64,000 nt of DNA. Origin: CAYRGG01 sp964423745. GTDB lineage: Bacteria > Pseudomonadota > Gammaproteobacteria > Competibacterales > Competibacteraceae. The stretch is taken from positions 1 to 64,000 of the forward strand of contig CAYRGG010000013.1 in assembly GCA_964423745.1 (NCBI GenBank). Reading direction: 5' to 3'. Each line of letters begins with the position of its first letter. Within the stretch, counting starts at the first letter, position 1. The position numbers and the translations under genes are program-made. Below are positions 17,513-27,176 of the stretch, piece by piece. The notes below the pieces were generated by a model. That model saw only the letters and a list, made by a program, of their open reading frames with translations. It ran no database searches and had not been told where the DNA came from.

Positions 17513-18547
17513 TCAAGATTTGCTTTGTTGTCTAAGAACTTCTATATCAAACAATACTCTCAGCATACGCCGCAGAAAAAGGGTAGGGCGGGCTTGTGGG
17601 GTATCGGTGAGTGGCTGCAACGTGTCGATATCCTCACCTAAAAGCCCTTTAGCCAAGCCTTCCGCCAAGCGCTGTTGATAGAGCTCAGGTAACCCCTCAA
17701 AAACGGGGTCTGGATCTATATCGTAGATCCACGGTTCGCCGTCTTTAAGCACCAGTGACACCAATGCCCAAGGTAACGAAAGGGCTTCAGTCAAGCGTTG
17801 CAATTCACCATAGACTTGAGGACATTGGATGGCTTGAAAAACCTCCAGACGTTCCACCGGTACCGGCGCGGGGACTCGATATTGTAAACAGAATAGCGGT
17901 TTTCCTTTGAACAGATAAGCTCGAATGAGCGGTCTTTGAATCGCTTCGGCAAGCAGGATAGGGGGTTTGTCAGGGGCCAGCAATAGCGCTCTTTGTCTAT
18001 CGCCAAAAAGTTGCCAAGGGGCGCGTCCCGTGCTTGGACGCCAGAGCAGGGGATCTATGCGAGTGGCTAATTGTTTGGCCGTCTCTACCTCATTGGTGCA
18101 AGCCAACCGCGGTACTTTAAAGCCATTCCTGCGGATTTCCTCCAGCAGGTTAAGCTTCATAAAATTTTGGACATGGGTATCGGGTGGATCAACCAGCTTT
18201 ACTCCACGCCGTTGCATTTCCAAGAATGTGCCGTGGATAAGACTGGTGGTTTGTTGTTTGATCAGATAGTCCGCTTGCCATAGGGTCCAATCCACATCAT
18301 CCAAAGGCGCAGGAAGCACGGGATTGGCATAGTTAAAACCGTGTATGTAGGCACATGTCAATTCGGCAACATTAACGTCATCCCAATAAATGCCCTCCTC
18401 ACCCAACGCAATCCGTGGCGATCCTTGCCGGGGCGCTAAGCTAAACTGTCGAGCTGTACCGGGTGCAACCTGTTCCAATTGCCGGTAGAGACGTTCGGTT
18501 TGCTCATCATGGGGTGGAGAAAACAGACCAATCCTAAGGGTAGCCAT
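17513..18547 (-). CDS. ATP-grasp paralogue, probably degenerate
   Basis: The 344-residue protein is a paralogue of the product of 16401-17384. It shares the N-terminal pattern GIYWDDVNVAELTCAYIHG and the block order. Key ATP-grasp residues differ, however. The KPAMGIGS loop is replaced by RPSTGRAPW, without the Lys, and the terminal D-x-N becomes D-x-D (DIDPDPVF). It may be a catalytically dead partner or have altered nucleotide use. I use the ATG at 18547, with AGGTGA 9 nt upstream; a GTG at 18559 adds four residues. It is 17 bp from the third TolC gene, so it is the last gene of a PP2C-TolC-TolC-TolC operon. Confidence 0.7.
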   Translation of the reverse strand: MATLRIGLFSPPHDEQTERLYRQLEQVAPGTARQFSLAPRQGSPRIALGEEGIYWDDVNVAELTCAYIHGFNYANPVLPAPLDDVDWTLWQADYLIKQQTTSLIHGTFLEMQRRGVKLVDPPDTHVQNFMKLNLLEEIRRNGFKVPRLACTNEVETAKQLATRIDPLLWRPSTGRAPWQLFGDRQRALLLAPDKPPILLAEAIQRPLIRAYLFKGKPLFCLQYRVPAPVPVERLEVFQAIQCPQVYGELQRLTEALSLPWALVSLVLKDGEPWIYDIDPDPVFEGLPELYQQRLAEGLAKGLLGEDIDTLQPLTDTPQARPTLFLRRMLRVLFDIEVLRQQSKS

Positions 18548-18564
18548 TGAATTAATCACCTATT

Positions 18565-20502
18565 TTAATTTAAAAAATAATCAAAACCGGCGGACTCAGC
18601 CAGCCGCTGCAAGCGGTAGCGTTCAAAACGATTACGCGAAATCCAACCCGGCGCATGTCGCGCTAGTAAACCCTGGGCGGCAAGCAAATTTGCTTCGGCA
18701 CGCTTTCGGTCAATATCAGCGGCAATCCTCGCAAATTGCGCATCCAATAGACGGCGAGTGGTAATAATCAATTCATTGGTAGTGACATCGCCACCCGCAT
18801 CTTTCAGGCGAACCAAGCTGTCATAGGAATTGCGTGCGGCGGTAACCCGCTTTTCAGTGTGGGTAATGCGTTCTTGAGCGGTTTTAATACTGATTAGCGC
18901 ATCGTTGACTTCCTGAACCACCTCATTATAGGTCGCCTGTAAACCCAAACGACTGTTTTTGACCGCGCCTTTAGTCTGGGCTAAGCGGGCTTTAAAGGCA
19001 CGATTGCCCACGGGATAACGGTAACGGACCCCATAGGATTGATTAAACGTATCGGGATCATGCAGGGTCGTAAGGGACTCGTTGTAGGATTTATAACCAT
19101 ATACCGATCCATCTTGAAGCGCCTCGAGGGAAACATCGACGGTGACATCTGGACGAGTTTCCTGGGCCGCTTGTCTTTTGAGAATTTTACTAGCTTTAAG
19201 ATCCACCCGACTTATTTGCAGCGCCGGACGATAGCGTTGGGCAAGGGTCAGGGCCGCACCGGCATCGAATGCCAATGGTGTTTTTAACCAAAGGGTGTAA
19301 CCTTCGGGGAGATAGATGCGCTGACGAATTGCTCTACTGGAAGACTCAATCAGCGGCGCCAACCTGTCTGAAGCGGCTATAAAGGCATTGGCTGCAACCT
19401 CTTCTTGGGCGTTAGCTTGGGCTATCTCAGCATTGATTTGTGCCAAATCGTAGCGGGTTGCCAACTGAGCTCGAAAGAGACGGTCTATTTGGGCTTTTTG
19501 GTTCTCAAGCAAGCTGCGGTTTTGGGATGCCGCTTCTAAATCTGCCAGAGTTTGCACCAGGTTAAGGTAAGCCAGATTAATATCAAGCAAAGTGTCGTTA
19601 AGGGTTGATTTAAGCGTCCAAAAACTCCGCTCACTGGCGTTTTCGGCTAATTTAAGGGCGGTGTCAGCAATGGCGTAAGGCCCAAAATCTTTGCTTCCTG
19701 GAATAGGTATCTCAAGATTGAAGAGCAGTTCAGACGACCAAGATGCGTCGAAGGAATTACCCCGGCTGTCATAGAATACATCGCGATCGGTGGTCACCGC
19801 CGCCACGTTATAACGGACACCCCAAGGCAATTGTTGGTCCAGATTGATGCTATAGGTAGTGGTTTCGGTGGGGCCGTTGGGATCTTCACGACTGGCAAAG
19901 ATGGTTTGTTGGACCCGTTCTACTCGGGAGCGGGTATTGGGAAAGACAATGCGTTCAACGCCACTGAGATCTTGGGCTTCCGGAGATAAAATGATATTAC
20001 CCCGTTCTGGAGGCTGATCCGGATCACCCGAGATGGCAGGTTCAAAGACTTGCGCATTGACGGTGCCGGTCAGCCTACGGTTGCGCGTTTCCTGTTCTTC
20101 ATAGCTTATATTCAGCTCGAAAACGGGATCAAAAATAGCTTTGGCTTCGAGAATGGCTCGGCGGACTTGTAAGGCTTCTGTACGGCTAATGGCAATACTA
20201 AGATTTTTTTCAATTCCGGCAAGGGCTGCGTCTTGCAAAGAGAGTTTTAGTAATTGACGGTTTTTAACAGTTTGCCAAGCCCCCGTCTTGGTTTCCGAAG
20301 CGAGTACTTGTTCAACCCGTTTGATCAACTGCTGTTCCCGTTGCCTATCTTCGGGTTGCAGCAGATCTTTAACGGCCACCTGCGCCCTAGGCTTCTGCTC
20401 GGCGATAGCTGATGTGACGCTCCAGGTAGCCACCAGCAAAGCTGCGCCAAGTAGGAGGTTGCCGGTGCTCAACAGTTGGGTTTTTATGCGGTTTTGTTTC
20501 AC
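18565..20502 (-). CDS. TolC-family outer-membrane channel protein, third of trio
   Basis: This 645-residue outer-membrane efflux protein has a signal peptide (about 1-35), an extra N-terminal region of about 110 residues, and two OEP repeats. QLPWGVRYN and PIPGSKDFGPYA precede the first repeat. The second has RPDVTVDVSLEAL, RYPVGNRAFKA and a long helical end (RKRAEANLLAAQGLLARHAPGW). E. coli TolC is about 490 residues, so the family here is enlarged. It overlaps the second channel gene by 4 nt and shares its block order. It is likely to be the outer-membrane exit for the HlyD/ABC exporter at 30632-35321. Confidence 0.85.
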   Translation of the reverse strand: MKQNRIKTQLLSTGNLLLGAALLVATWSVTSAIAEQKPRAQVAVKDLLQPEDRQREQQLIKRVEQVLASETKTGAWQTVKNRQLLKLSLQDAALAGIEKNLSIAISRTEALQVRRAILEAKAIFDPVFELNISYEEQETRNRRLTGTVNAQVFEPAISGDPDQPPERGNIILSPEAQDLSGVERIVFPNTRSRVERVQQTIFASREDPNGPTETTTYSINLDQQLPWGVRYNVAAVTTDRDVFYDSRGNSFDASWSSELLFNLEIPIPGSKDFGPYAIADTALKLAENASERSFWTLKSTLNDTLLDINLAYLNLVQTLADLEAASQNRSLLENQKAQIDRLFRAQLATRYDLAQINAEIAQANAQEEVAANAFIAASDRLAPLIESSSRAIRQRIYLPEGYTLWLKTPLAFDAGAALTLAQRYRPALQISRVDLKASKILKRQAAQETRPDVTVDVSLEALQDGSVYGYKSYNESLTTLHDPDTFNQSYGVRYRYPVGNRAFKARLAQTKGAVKNSRLGLQATYNEVVQEVNDALISIKTAQERITHTEKRVTAARNSYDSLVRLKDAGGDVTTNELIITTRRLLDAQFARIAADIDRKRAEANLLAAQGLLARHAPGWISRNRFERYRLQRLAESAGFDYFLN

Positions 20503-22454
20503 GGTCTATAGATTTCCCCGAAATGGCGCAATGCCCCCGTTTCCTTGAGCAAACCTAGGCGATAGCGGTCTAGCTTGGTCTGGGCAGTGCGTTCTGCATA
20601 AACTTGGGCTAATTCCCCCATGGCGGCCAGCATCCGGGCTTCGGCCTGCTGGCGTTCGGTAAGTGCCTGAATAGTGTCTCGGCGGGCCTGTAAGCGCTGC
20701 ACATTTTGCTCAACCACTTCATAGGCCCGCACGGTTAAATCCCGTTGTTGGCGAAGGGCGCGTTCATAGGCTAAGTTGGCTAATTCCTCCTGACGCCTTG
20801 TAATGGCTACCCGTTCTGTAGCGCTGGCGAAGGCAGCGCGGGCAGTAAGGAATTCACGACGGATGCGGTTTGCAACTAAACGGGCTTGAAGTTGTTGTTG
20901 GCGAGTATTCGCCTGAGCCTGTAATAACGCACCTTTAACCTCCCGATTACCTAACGGATAGCGATATTCCAAGCCATAACGCTGAGTGATGATATCCGGA
21001 TCAAAAACGTTTTCTAGAGATTCACCGAAGTTGGCATAACCGAAGGCTGTATTGCTCTGGCGTAACTCGGCTTCACCTATGAAACCAATATCCGGTCGGG
21101 TCTGTACAGTACGGGCTTGTTCTGCAACCTGGGCTGATTTTATAGCCACGGCAGCGCCAAACCGCTCTGGATTGCCTCTTGTAGCCAATGCCCCTCGGGG
21201 GTCTTGGGGAATTGCCTGGACCTCTTTTATGGCTTTGCTATAACCACTGGGTAACAGCAGGGTGTCTGCTTGCATATCAAGCAATTGTACTAAGGCATCG
21301 GAGGCTAAAACGTAGCTGTTACAGGCTTGCGCTGCTTCGTTTTGGAGTCGGGCGAGTTCGCTATCAACCTGAGCTTTGTCGTAGTTTGTCGCCTCACCTT
21401 CGGCAAAAAGCCGCTCTGTGAGCGCTAATAACTCTTCTACGCTTTTGCGGTTTTCAATAATCACCTGCAGATTGAGCAGACTGTTGATAAGCGCCCAGTA
21501 GGTGAGATCCACTTGCAGAAGCGTATTATTAATAACAGTTCTTACATCCCAGTAGGCGCTTTCTGTGTCGAGTTTGGCCAGCTTAATGGCCACCTCTTGT
21601 TCTGCGTAGGGTCCAAAGTCTTTACTGCCAGGAACGGGCAAAGCAAGCCGTGTTAATAGGATCGAGATCCAGGGACGGTCGTAGGACCCTGCACTCACTA
21701 AATCCAGAGGGGGATTAGGGTTATCCACTAAAAGATTAGCGTTATTCACAAAGAAACTATCTTCTTCGATGGCTTGATACACCAACTCCAAACGGGGTCC
21801 CCAAGGTAACTGCTGGTCCAAGGCAATATTGTAAGTATACGTTTCCAGAGCGCCGGTCAGTGACTCTTGGCTTGCCGCGATAGCGGTAGACTCGAAACGA
21901 TCCACTTGAGGGTCTTCGAATACGGCGATGGGATCACGGGGATCAACGGGATCATCCGAGCCGAGCACATTACGCCCTTGATCGTCTTGGCGAGTCGCGG
22001 GTCGAAAGCGCTCATCCCGCTCGGTGCGTTTAAAACGTTCAGAGCGGTCGTAGCGAAATGACAGTAGCAAGACGGGATCAAATATAGCCTTTGCCTCTAA
22101 CAAAGCATGGCGGGCAATGGTGGCCGTTACCCCACTTTGCTGAATGGCGAGGTTCTTCTCAAGAGCGGCGAAGGCAGCTTGCCGTTGGCTCAGTTCCACC
22201 AGCTGCTTGCCTACAAAACGACCGGAACTGTCGGAAACTGTGGAAAATTCATCGCGAATCAAAGCATTGATAGCTTCTTCATCCTGCTGCAGGGTTTGAT
22301 CGACAAGGGCGATGTTCTCAACCCGCATGGGTTGCTGGGGTAGCGTAACGGTTGGAGTGCGCTTTGCTGTTTCGGCCATGCCCCCCTCATGCAATGTAAA
22401 GCATAGTGCGAATCCCAAAAGCGTATATAGCCTCGGATGAGAAAAAATGTTCAT
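20499..22454 (-). CDS. TolC-family outer-membrane channel protein, second of trio
   Basis: This 651-residue OEP-family protein has a signal peptide (about 1-27) and the same architecture as its two neighbours. QLPWGPRLELVYQ, PVPGSKDFGPYAEQEVAIKLA, RPDIGFIGEAELRQS and RYPLGNREVKGALLQAQ mark the conserved blocks. The start overlaps the stop of the first channel gene by 4 nt, and its own stop overlaps the third start by 4 nt. A coupled set of three diverged paralogues suggests one copy of each in a trimer. There is an insert rich in Asp/Pro/Arg before the first channel repeat (about 125-150). Confidence 0.85.
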   Translation of the reverse strand: MNIFSHPRLYTLLGFALCFTLHEGGMAETAKRTPTVTLPQQPMRVENIALVDQTLQQDEEAINALIRDEFSTVSDSSGRFVGKQLVELSQRQAAFAALEKNLAIQQSGVTATIARHALLEAKAIFDPVLLLSFRYDRSERFKRTERDERFRPATRQDDQGRNVLGSDDPVDPRDPIAVFEDPQVDRFESTAIAASQESLTGALETYTYNIALDQQLPWGPRLELVYQAIEEDSFFVNNANLLVDNPNPPLDLVSAGSYDRPWISILLTRLALPVPGSKDFGPYAEQEVAIKLAKLDTESAYWDVRTVINNTLLQVDLTYWALINSLLNLQVIIENRKSVEELLALTERLFAEGEATNYDKAQVDSELARLQNEAAQACNSYVLASDALVQLLDMQADTLLLPSGYSKAIKEVQAIPQDPRGALATRGNPERFGAAVAIKSAQVAEQARTVQTRPDIGFIGEAELRQSNTAFGYANFGESLENVFDPDIITQRYGLEYRYPLGNREVKGALLQAQANTRQQQLQARLVANRIRREFLTARAAFASATERVAITRRQEELANLAYERALRQQRDLTVRAYEVVEQNVQRLQARRDTIQALTERQQAEARMLAAMGELAQVYAERTAQTKLDRYRLGLLKETGALRHFGEIYRP

Positions 22455-24358
22455 GGGGTTGCTCCCACATAGCGATCCGCCAGCACCCCTTCGGCCGCCA
22501 GCAGTTGCGCTTCAGTTTTGCGATGGTCGATGAGGGCATCGATATAAAAGGCGCGGGCGAGGAGTAAATCGTCAAGCCTTTGTAACAGTTCAAACTCGCT
22601 GACTAAATCCTCGTTGCGCAGGCGTAGCGCTCTATCATAAGCGATTTGGGCAAACTCCAAGCCGGCTTTGGTTTGCGCGATTCGGGCTTGGGTGCTATAA
22701 GCGTCAGTCATAACAAGATTGAGCTCTTGAATGATTGCATTTTCGGTTTGTTGTAATTGCGCTTGAGCTTGTTTGAATTGCAGTCGGGCTTGGGCAAGCT
22801 GGGATTTGACGGCACGATTCCCAAAGGGAATACGGAAAACCAAGCCAATAAAGTAATCCTTTTGATCGGGATCGAACACATTAGAGACAGAGTCTTCCCA
22901 ACTCTCGTAACCTAATACGCGATCGCTTTGGCTAAAGTTGATGCTCGCGACAAGGGATAAATCTGGGCGGGTTTGCACGCGACTCCGTTTCAGCAAAATA
23001 TCCCTGGACTCTAGCTCTAGACGGCCGATATTGAGTTCAGGACGAACCCGTTGCGCGGTAGCAAAAACCTGTTTTTCATCGAAAACCACAGGTTGGCGCA
23101 AGACTGTCGTGTAGCGGCTTGGCAAAATTGGCTTATTGCTGCTTTCATAATCCAATAATTCTTCTAAACGGTAAGTATTATCGAGAATTGTGTTCCAGAG
23201 GATTTCCAGGCGGTTTTCGATATTGGCTAAATCGGTGTCGGTTTGCGCTTTATCGTAAGCGGTGATCTGCTGTTCCTGGAACAGACGATCGCCACTCCTG
23301 GCGAGGGTTTGCAGGGTCTCCCGTTGTTGTTCCGCAATCTGTAGTTGTAACAGGCTGCGGACCAACTCCCAATAGGTATTATCCACATCCCGCAGAGCCT
23401 CATTGATCGCCGCTTTTATAGTCCAATCCGCCTGGCGGCGACCCACCTGAGCGAGCATCACATTGACATTAGGTGCAGACCCGTAGGGTCCAAAATCCTT
23501 GCTAAAGGGTAGCGGTGTCGTAAAAGTAGCGAACAGCTCTGAGGTCCAGGGAAAGCGGCTGTCTTGGCCAATGGGATCGCTCTCGGATAAGGGTTGCACT
23601 AATCCCAGGTCATCCAGGGGAAAAAAGTTTTTGAGTCGTCGCGTGGATTGAAACTGAACCTCAAGACTCGAACCCCAGGGGAAGAGTTGGGCTGCTCCCA
23701 GAGAAAAATTCCAAGCCTCCAAGGCATTGGTGCGCCGACTGGCAAACTCGATAGCCCCGAAACGCTGGGTTTCCAAGGCGCATTGTTCTGGGTTGACCAG
23801 CTCGCCACTCACCGTAACGCAGACAAAATTACCAAACGCATCGGTAACCGGTACCTGCAACCCTTCTTCACCGGGTGGTGTTGTAAACTGATCCCCGACG
23901 TTTCCCTCGTCATTGATAGAACCGTCGGGGTTGAGGGTGCGGCCATCCACGACAAAGCTGGTGCCTCGTTGGCGGAAAATAAAGTCGTTGCGGTCAAAGG
24001 TTTTGCTATGGGTATAGGTGCCTGTGATGTTAAACAGCGGATCGAAGGCAGCTCGGCGTTGCACCAGTAGACTGTCGGCAATAAGCCGATCTTGTTTTTG
24101 TAATTGAATTAAAAGGTTACGCTGGAGAGCTTGGCGTAGGGCGTCATCAAGGGTAAGAAGTATAACGGTTTTTTCCTGCAAATAGGTGCGTGCGCCATAG
24201 TCCTCGTCTGCTAAGGTTGTCAAAACAAGCTGTTTAATCTCCTTTTCCTGCTGTAAGGTAAGAAAATTGTCTGTGGTCAGTCCCTGAGCATTCGCGTGTA
24301 GCAGCAAACAAGTCATCAACCATAAAGAAAATAAGCCTTTCAAAACCCAGCCTATCAC
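22451..24358 (-). CDS. TolC-family outer-membrane channel protein, first of trio
   Basis: This 635-residue protein begins with a signal peptide (about 1-25). It has the OEP duplication with LFPWGSSLEVQFQ, PLPFSKDFGPYG, RPDLSLVASINFS and RIPFGNRAVKSQLAQARLQ. A long insert of about 70 residues near 130-200, containing two Cys, is unique to this copy and could form a surface loop or disulfide. It is the first of three overlapping channel genes and follows the PP2C gene by 60 bp. It is part of the outer-membrane pore of the proposed exporter; that it pairs with the HlyD at 30632 is inferred from location. Confidence 0.84.
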   Translation of the reverse strand: MIGWVLKGLFSLWLMTCLLLHANAQGLTTDNFLTLQQEKEIKQLVLTTLADEDYGARTYLQEKTVILLTLDDALRQALQRNLLIQLQKQDRLIADSLLVQRRAAFDPLFNITGTYTHSKTFDRNDFIFRQRGTSFVVDGRTLNPDGSINDEGNVGDQFTTPPGEEGLQVPVTDAFGNFVCVTVSGELVNPEQCALETQRFGAIEFASRRTNALEAWNFSLGAAQLFPWGSSLEVQFQSTRRLKNFFPLDDLGLVQPLSESDPIGQDSRFPWTSELFATFTTPLPFSKDFGPYGSAPNVNVMLAQVGRRQADWTIKAAINEALRDVDNTYWELVRSLLQLQIAEQQRETLQTLARSGDRLFQEQQITAYDKAQTDTDLANIENRLEILWNTILDNTYRLEELLDYESSNKPILPSRYTTVLRQPVVFDEKQVFATAQRVRPELNIGRLELESRDILLKRSRVQTRPDLSLVASINFSQSDRVLGYESWEDSVSNVFDPDQKDYFIGLVFRIPFGNRAVKSQLAQARLQFKQAQAQLQQTENAIIQELNLVMTDAYSTQARIAQTKAGLEFAQIAYDRALRLRNEDLVSEFELLQRLDDLLLARAFYIDALIDHRKTEAQLLAAEGVLADRYVGATP

Positions 24359-24418
24359 GAGCCCCCCTGTCCAAGAGATGGTTTATTTTGATTATGAATT
24401 AATTATAGGCGCTATCTC

Positions 24419-25363
24419 TTAGGTGGCAGTGGAAGTGTGCTGACAACAAGCCAATACCACTGTGATATTGTCAATGCCTCCTTGAGCATTTGCTTGTTCG
24501 ACCAATCCCTCACAGGTGGTTTGCAAACGGCTTGGCTCTGCCTGGTGTAGCGCCATTTCTATCCAAGGATCCGGTACCATGGCGTTGAGTCCATCGGAAC
24601 AAATCAGTAGCACATCGTCAGGATGTAAAACCTGCAACTGGATATCTGCAGTCACTTGAGCGGCAGGGCCTAAGGAACGAAAAATAATATTGCGTGCTGG
24701 AGGAGGGCCTATCTGTCCGTGATCTTTCCAGTATTGATAAAGGGTGTGGTCCCGCGTAAGTTGCTGTAACTTATGGTCCCGATAAAGATAAACTCGGCTA
24801 TCCCCAATATAAAAGATGATGGCTTGATGATTAAGGGATTTTGGCAACCAAAAGCCCGCAATAGTCGTTCCCATGCCTTGCCCTTCTGGAAAACCACGCT
24901 GCTGGTTTAGATCGTGCAAATGTTGGTTGGCCTGTTCTAGGGCCGCCACTATAATCAACGCCGCTGAGTTGGGTGCATATTCTAACGTGCTATCTTCGTC
25001 ACCATCCCTTTCTACAGGTTCGCTTTCTATAGGTTCACTACTGTCTAAAAACTCACTTTCTATAATGGGAAAATCTTCTAAAGTGGCGTCATCATCTTGC
25101 GCTTGTACCTGCGGGGTATCGGCTGCGGCTGTCATACAGACCGTTTGGTGATTGCGCACATGGTTGCAAATGATCTCCACGGCTTCCCGGCTAGCAACTT
25201 CTCCCGTGACATGGCCCCCCATACCATCAGCGACCATAAAGAGTCTAAGCTCTTCATCAATGCAGAAATAGTCCTCGTTTAAGGCGCGTTTATGACCAAC
25301 ATCACTGACACCATGGGTATTTAGGTAGAGTCCAGAGGAATTGCAGGGGGTGTGCTGTTGCAT
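24419..25363 (-). CDS. PP2C-family serine/threonine phosphatase
   Basis: The 314-residue cytoplasmic protein has the metal-binding motifs of PP2C phosphatases in order: GHKRALNEDYFCID, MVADGMGGHVTGEVAS, GDSRVYLYRDHKL, LLICSDGLNAMV and GGIDNITVVL. An acidic insert (about 75-125, rich in Asp/Glu/Ser) interrupts the core after the second motif and may be a docking or regulatory loop. The gene is divergent from the sigma-54 activator (105 bp apart) and heads the operon with the TolC trio. With the FHA protein at 28422 it implies phospho-Ser/Thr signalling, but no kinase gene lies in this window. Confidence 0.88.
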   Translation of the reverse strand: MQQHTPCNSSGLYLNTHGVSDVGHKRALNEDYFCIDEELRLFMVADGMGGHVTGEVASREAVEIICNHVRNHQTVCMTAAADTPQVQAQDDDATLEDFPIIESEFLDSSEPIESEPVERDGDEDSTLEYAPNSAALIIVAALEQANQHLHDLNQQRGFPEGQGMGTTIAGFWLPKSLNHQAIIFYIGDSRVYLYRDHKLQQLTRDHTLYQYWKDHGQIGPPPARNIIFRSLGPAAQVTADIQLQVLHPDDVLLICSDGLNAMVPDPWIEMALHQAEPSRLQTTCEGLVEQANAQGGIDNITVVLACCQHTSTAT

Positions 25364-25468
25364 AATCAGAGATCTTTTATTTTGTAATTTTTAGTGTAAA
25401 CAAATCCATCTTCAACCGCTAATCTTATTTATTATCTCGAGTTTTTAACCTTATTAATTTGCAAAACA

Positions 25469-26725
25469 ATGCATGATATTCAAGATATCGATTATTTGCC
25501 TAGCGATTTTTCGGACTATAGTTTTGATGTCGATCATTTGCTCAATGAGAATATTGCCCGTATCGAATTGCTCAAAATGAAAGTTTTGGAATGGCCCCAT
25601 TTGGATGATCTGGAAAAGGATCATGCGCTACATGAGCTGGATATATTACGGGGGGCTTTTATCCAGGTGAACAGTGCTAACCGCCATTACCCCCTTACTG
25701 AACAGGAGGCGGTATCGGCCATGCTACCCGGGGCTGACCCTGCGAATCTTAAAATCGAAGGCATTATTGGTCAAAATAAGCAAATCGCCAAAGTCCTTAG
25801 AATCATTGCCAAAATGGCGGCTACTGATTTAACCATTTTGCTGGAAGGTGAAACAGGTTCTGGAAAAGAACTGTTTGCACGTATTATCCATCTCAATAGT
25901 TGCCGCAAGAAATTTGTTGCGATCAACTGTGGCGCCTTTCCTTCAGATATTATTGAATCCGAGCTATTTGGCCATGTAAAAGGTTCGTTTACGGGAGCAA
26001 GTAGCGATCGTAAGGGTAAGTTTGAGGAGGCCGATGGGGGCACCATTTTTCTCGATGAAATTGGTGATCTCGAGCCCCATGCGCAGGTTAAATTGCTGCG
26101 GGTATTAGAGTTGGGTGAACTGCAGCGTGTTGGCTCCGAAATTCCTGTCAAAGTAAATGTAAAAGTGATTGCTGCCACTTATAAAAACCTAGAAAAAATG
26201 GTTAAAGAAGGGACATTTCGAGAAGACCTTTACTACCGAATTAACATGTGTCCACTCTGGATTCCTCCCCTCAGGGAGCGTCGCGATGAAATCGGTATTC
26301 TCTTTGAGTTTTTTCTTAAACAAGTCGGTGCTTTGGTGAATAAAAAAGCCGTTGTAATCAGTACCGAACTGCAGGAATTTATCAATCATCATTATGATTT
26401 TCCTGGCAATATACGTGAACTCAAAAATATGGCTCAGTACATTGCTTATATTGCTGGCGAATCACCCGTCACTCTGGCGGACCTGCCTGAGCGATATCAA
26501 ACATACAACGTCGCAAATAACGTGCAAACGCGGCTAGAAAGTTCATTGGAACAGGAAAAAAAGCTTACCTATATTCGCAATGATGCCGAAAAAGAATATC
26601 TCATTTACCTATTACAAAAACACCGAGGCAGTATAAAAAAAATTTGCCTGGAAATGGCTTTGTCTCGGTCCCGAGTGTATCAGCTTTTGCATAAGTTTCA
26701 GCTACAGGCAAGTGATTATCGCTGA
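25469..26725 (+). CDS. Sigma-54 dependent activator without receiver domain
   Basis: The 418-residue protein has a short N-terminal region of about 95 residues with no recognisable receiver, GAF or FHA domain. An AAA+ domain follows: GETGSGKE (Walker A), GSFTGA (a Ser variant of the sigma-54 contact loop GAFTGA), GGTIFLDEIGDL (Walker B) and REDLYYRIN (sensor/arginine finger). A Fis-type HTH is at the end (GSIKKICLEMALSRSRVYQLLH). It is divergent from the PP2C gene. The two sigma-54 promoters at 30425-30443 and 36323-36339 are obvious candidate targets. Control may be through the N-terminal region or partner proteins rather than a phosphorelay. Confidence 0.9.
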   Translation: MHDIQDIDYLPSDFSDYSFDVDHLLNENIARIELLKMKVLEWPHLDDLEKDHALHELDILRGAFIQVNSANRHYPLTEQEAVSAMLPGADPANLKIEGIIGQNKQIAKVLRIIAKMAATDLTILLEGETGSGKELFARIIHLNSCRKKFVAINCGAFPSDIIESELFGHVKGSFTGASSDRKGKFEEADGGTIFLDEIGDLEPHAQVKLLRVLELGELQRVGSEIPVKVNVKVIAATYKNLEKMVKEGTFREDLYYRINMCPLWIPPLRERRDEIGILFEFFLKQVGALVNKKAVVISTELQEFINHHYDFPGNIRELKNMAQYIAYIAGESPVTLADLPERYQTYNVANNVQTRLESSLEQEKKLTYIRNDAEKEYLIYLLQKHRGSIKKICLEMALSRSRVYQLLHKFQLQASDYR

Positions 26726-26850
26726 TGGTATGGTTTTTTTGTTGTTGGTTGATAAAACAAGCGTTGTGAATATTTCACAATTTTTATGCTTAAAATTTCA
26801 CAGAAAAAAAACTAAAAGTATATAGAGTAGAGTATTTCGCTAAATGGATC

Positions 26851-26999
26851 TAAGAAGCTGTTTCAGAATCTGCTCATGTCCGCTGACTCGGCGTTGCAGC
26901 ACCTTCTCCGCTGCTCATTTACCATCTGTAAACTGCGCTGCTCGAAGGCGCTGCGCCTTGATTCAGCGAACCTATGAGAATTTTTGAAACAGCTTCTAA
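26851..26999. repeat. MITE-like inverted repeat, about 150 bp
   Basis: The left end TAAGAAGCTGTTTCAGAAT and the right end TTTTTGAAACAGCTTCTAA are inverted copies. The similarity continues inward (CTGCTCAT against ATGAGAA). The interior is GC-richer than the surrounding AT-rich DNA and has no convincing ORF. It lies in the 451-bp gap between the activator gene and the PpiC-like gene. A further AGAAGCTGTT copy follows at 27003. The rest of the gap is AT-rich and I see no clear promoter in it. Confidence 0.55.
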
Positions 27000-27176
27000 G
27001 GCAGAAGCTGTTGTCCTTTCTTTATGCCTAATTTCCGCACGTTTCGATGATTGTAGAGATAGTTATTACAAATACAAATAATAGATAATATTTATGCAGA
27101 AAGTTGGATTAACCGATTTCTATAGAGCATTGCGCTTCTCCAAAAAAACTATTCTTATCCTTGCCCAGAGACATTC

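Noticed and set aside
18565..24358. Plus-strand ORFs of 60-140 codons opposite the TolC trio
   Set aside because: They are shadow frames of the coding strand, with no start signals or family motifs.
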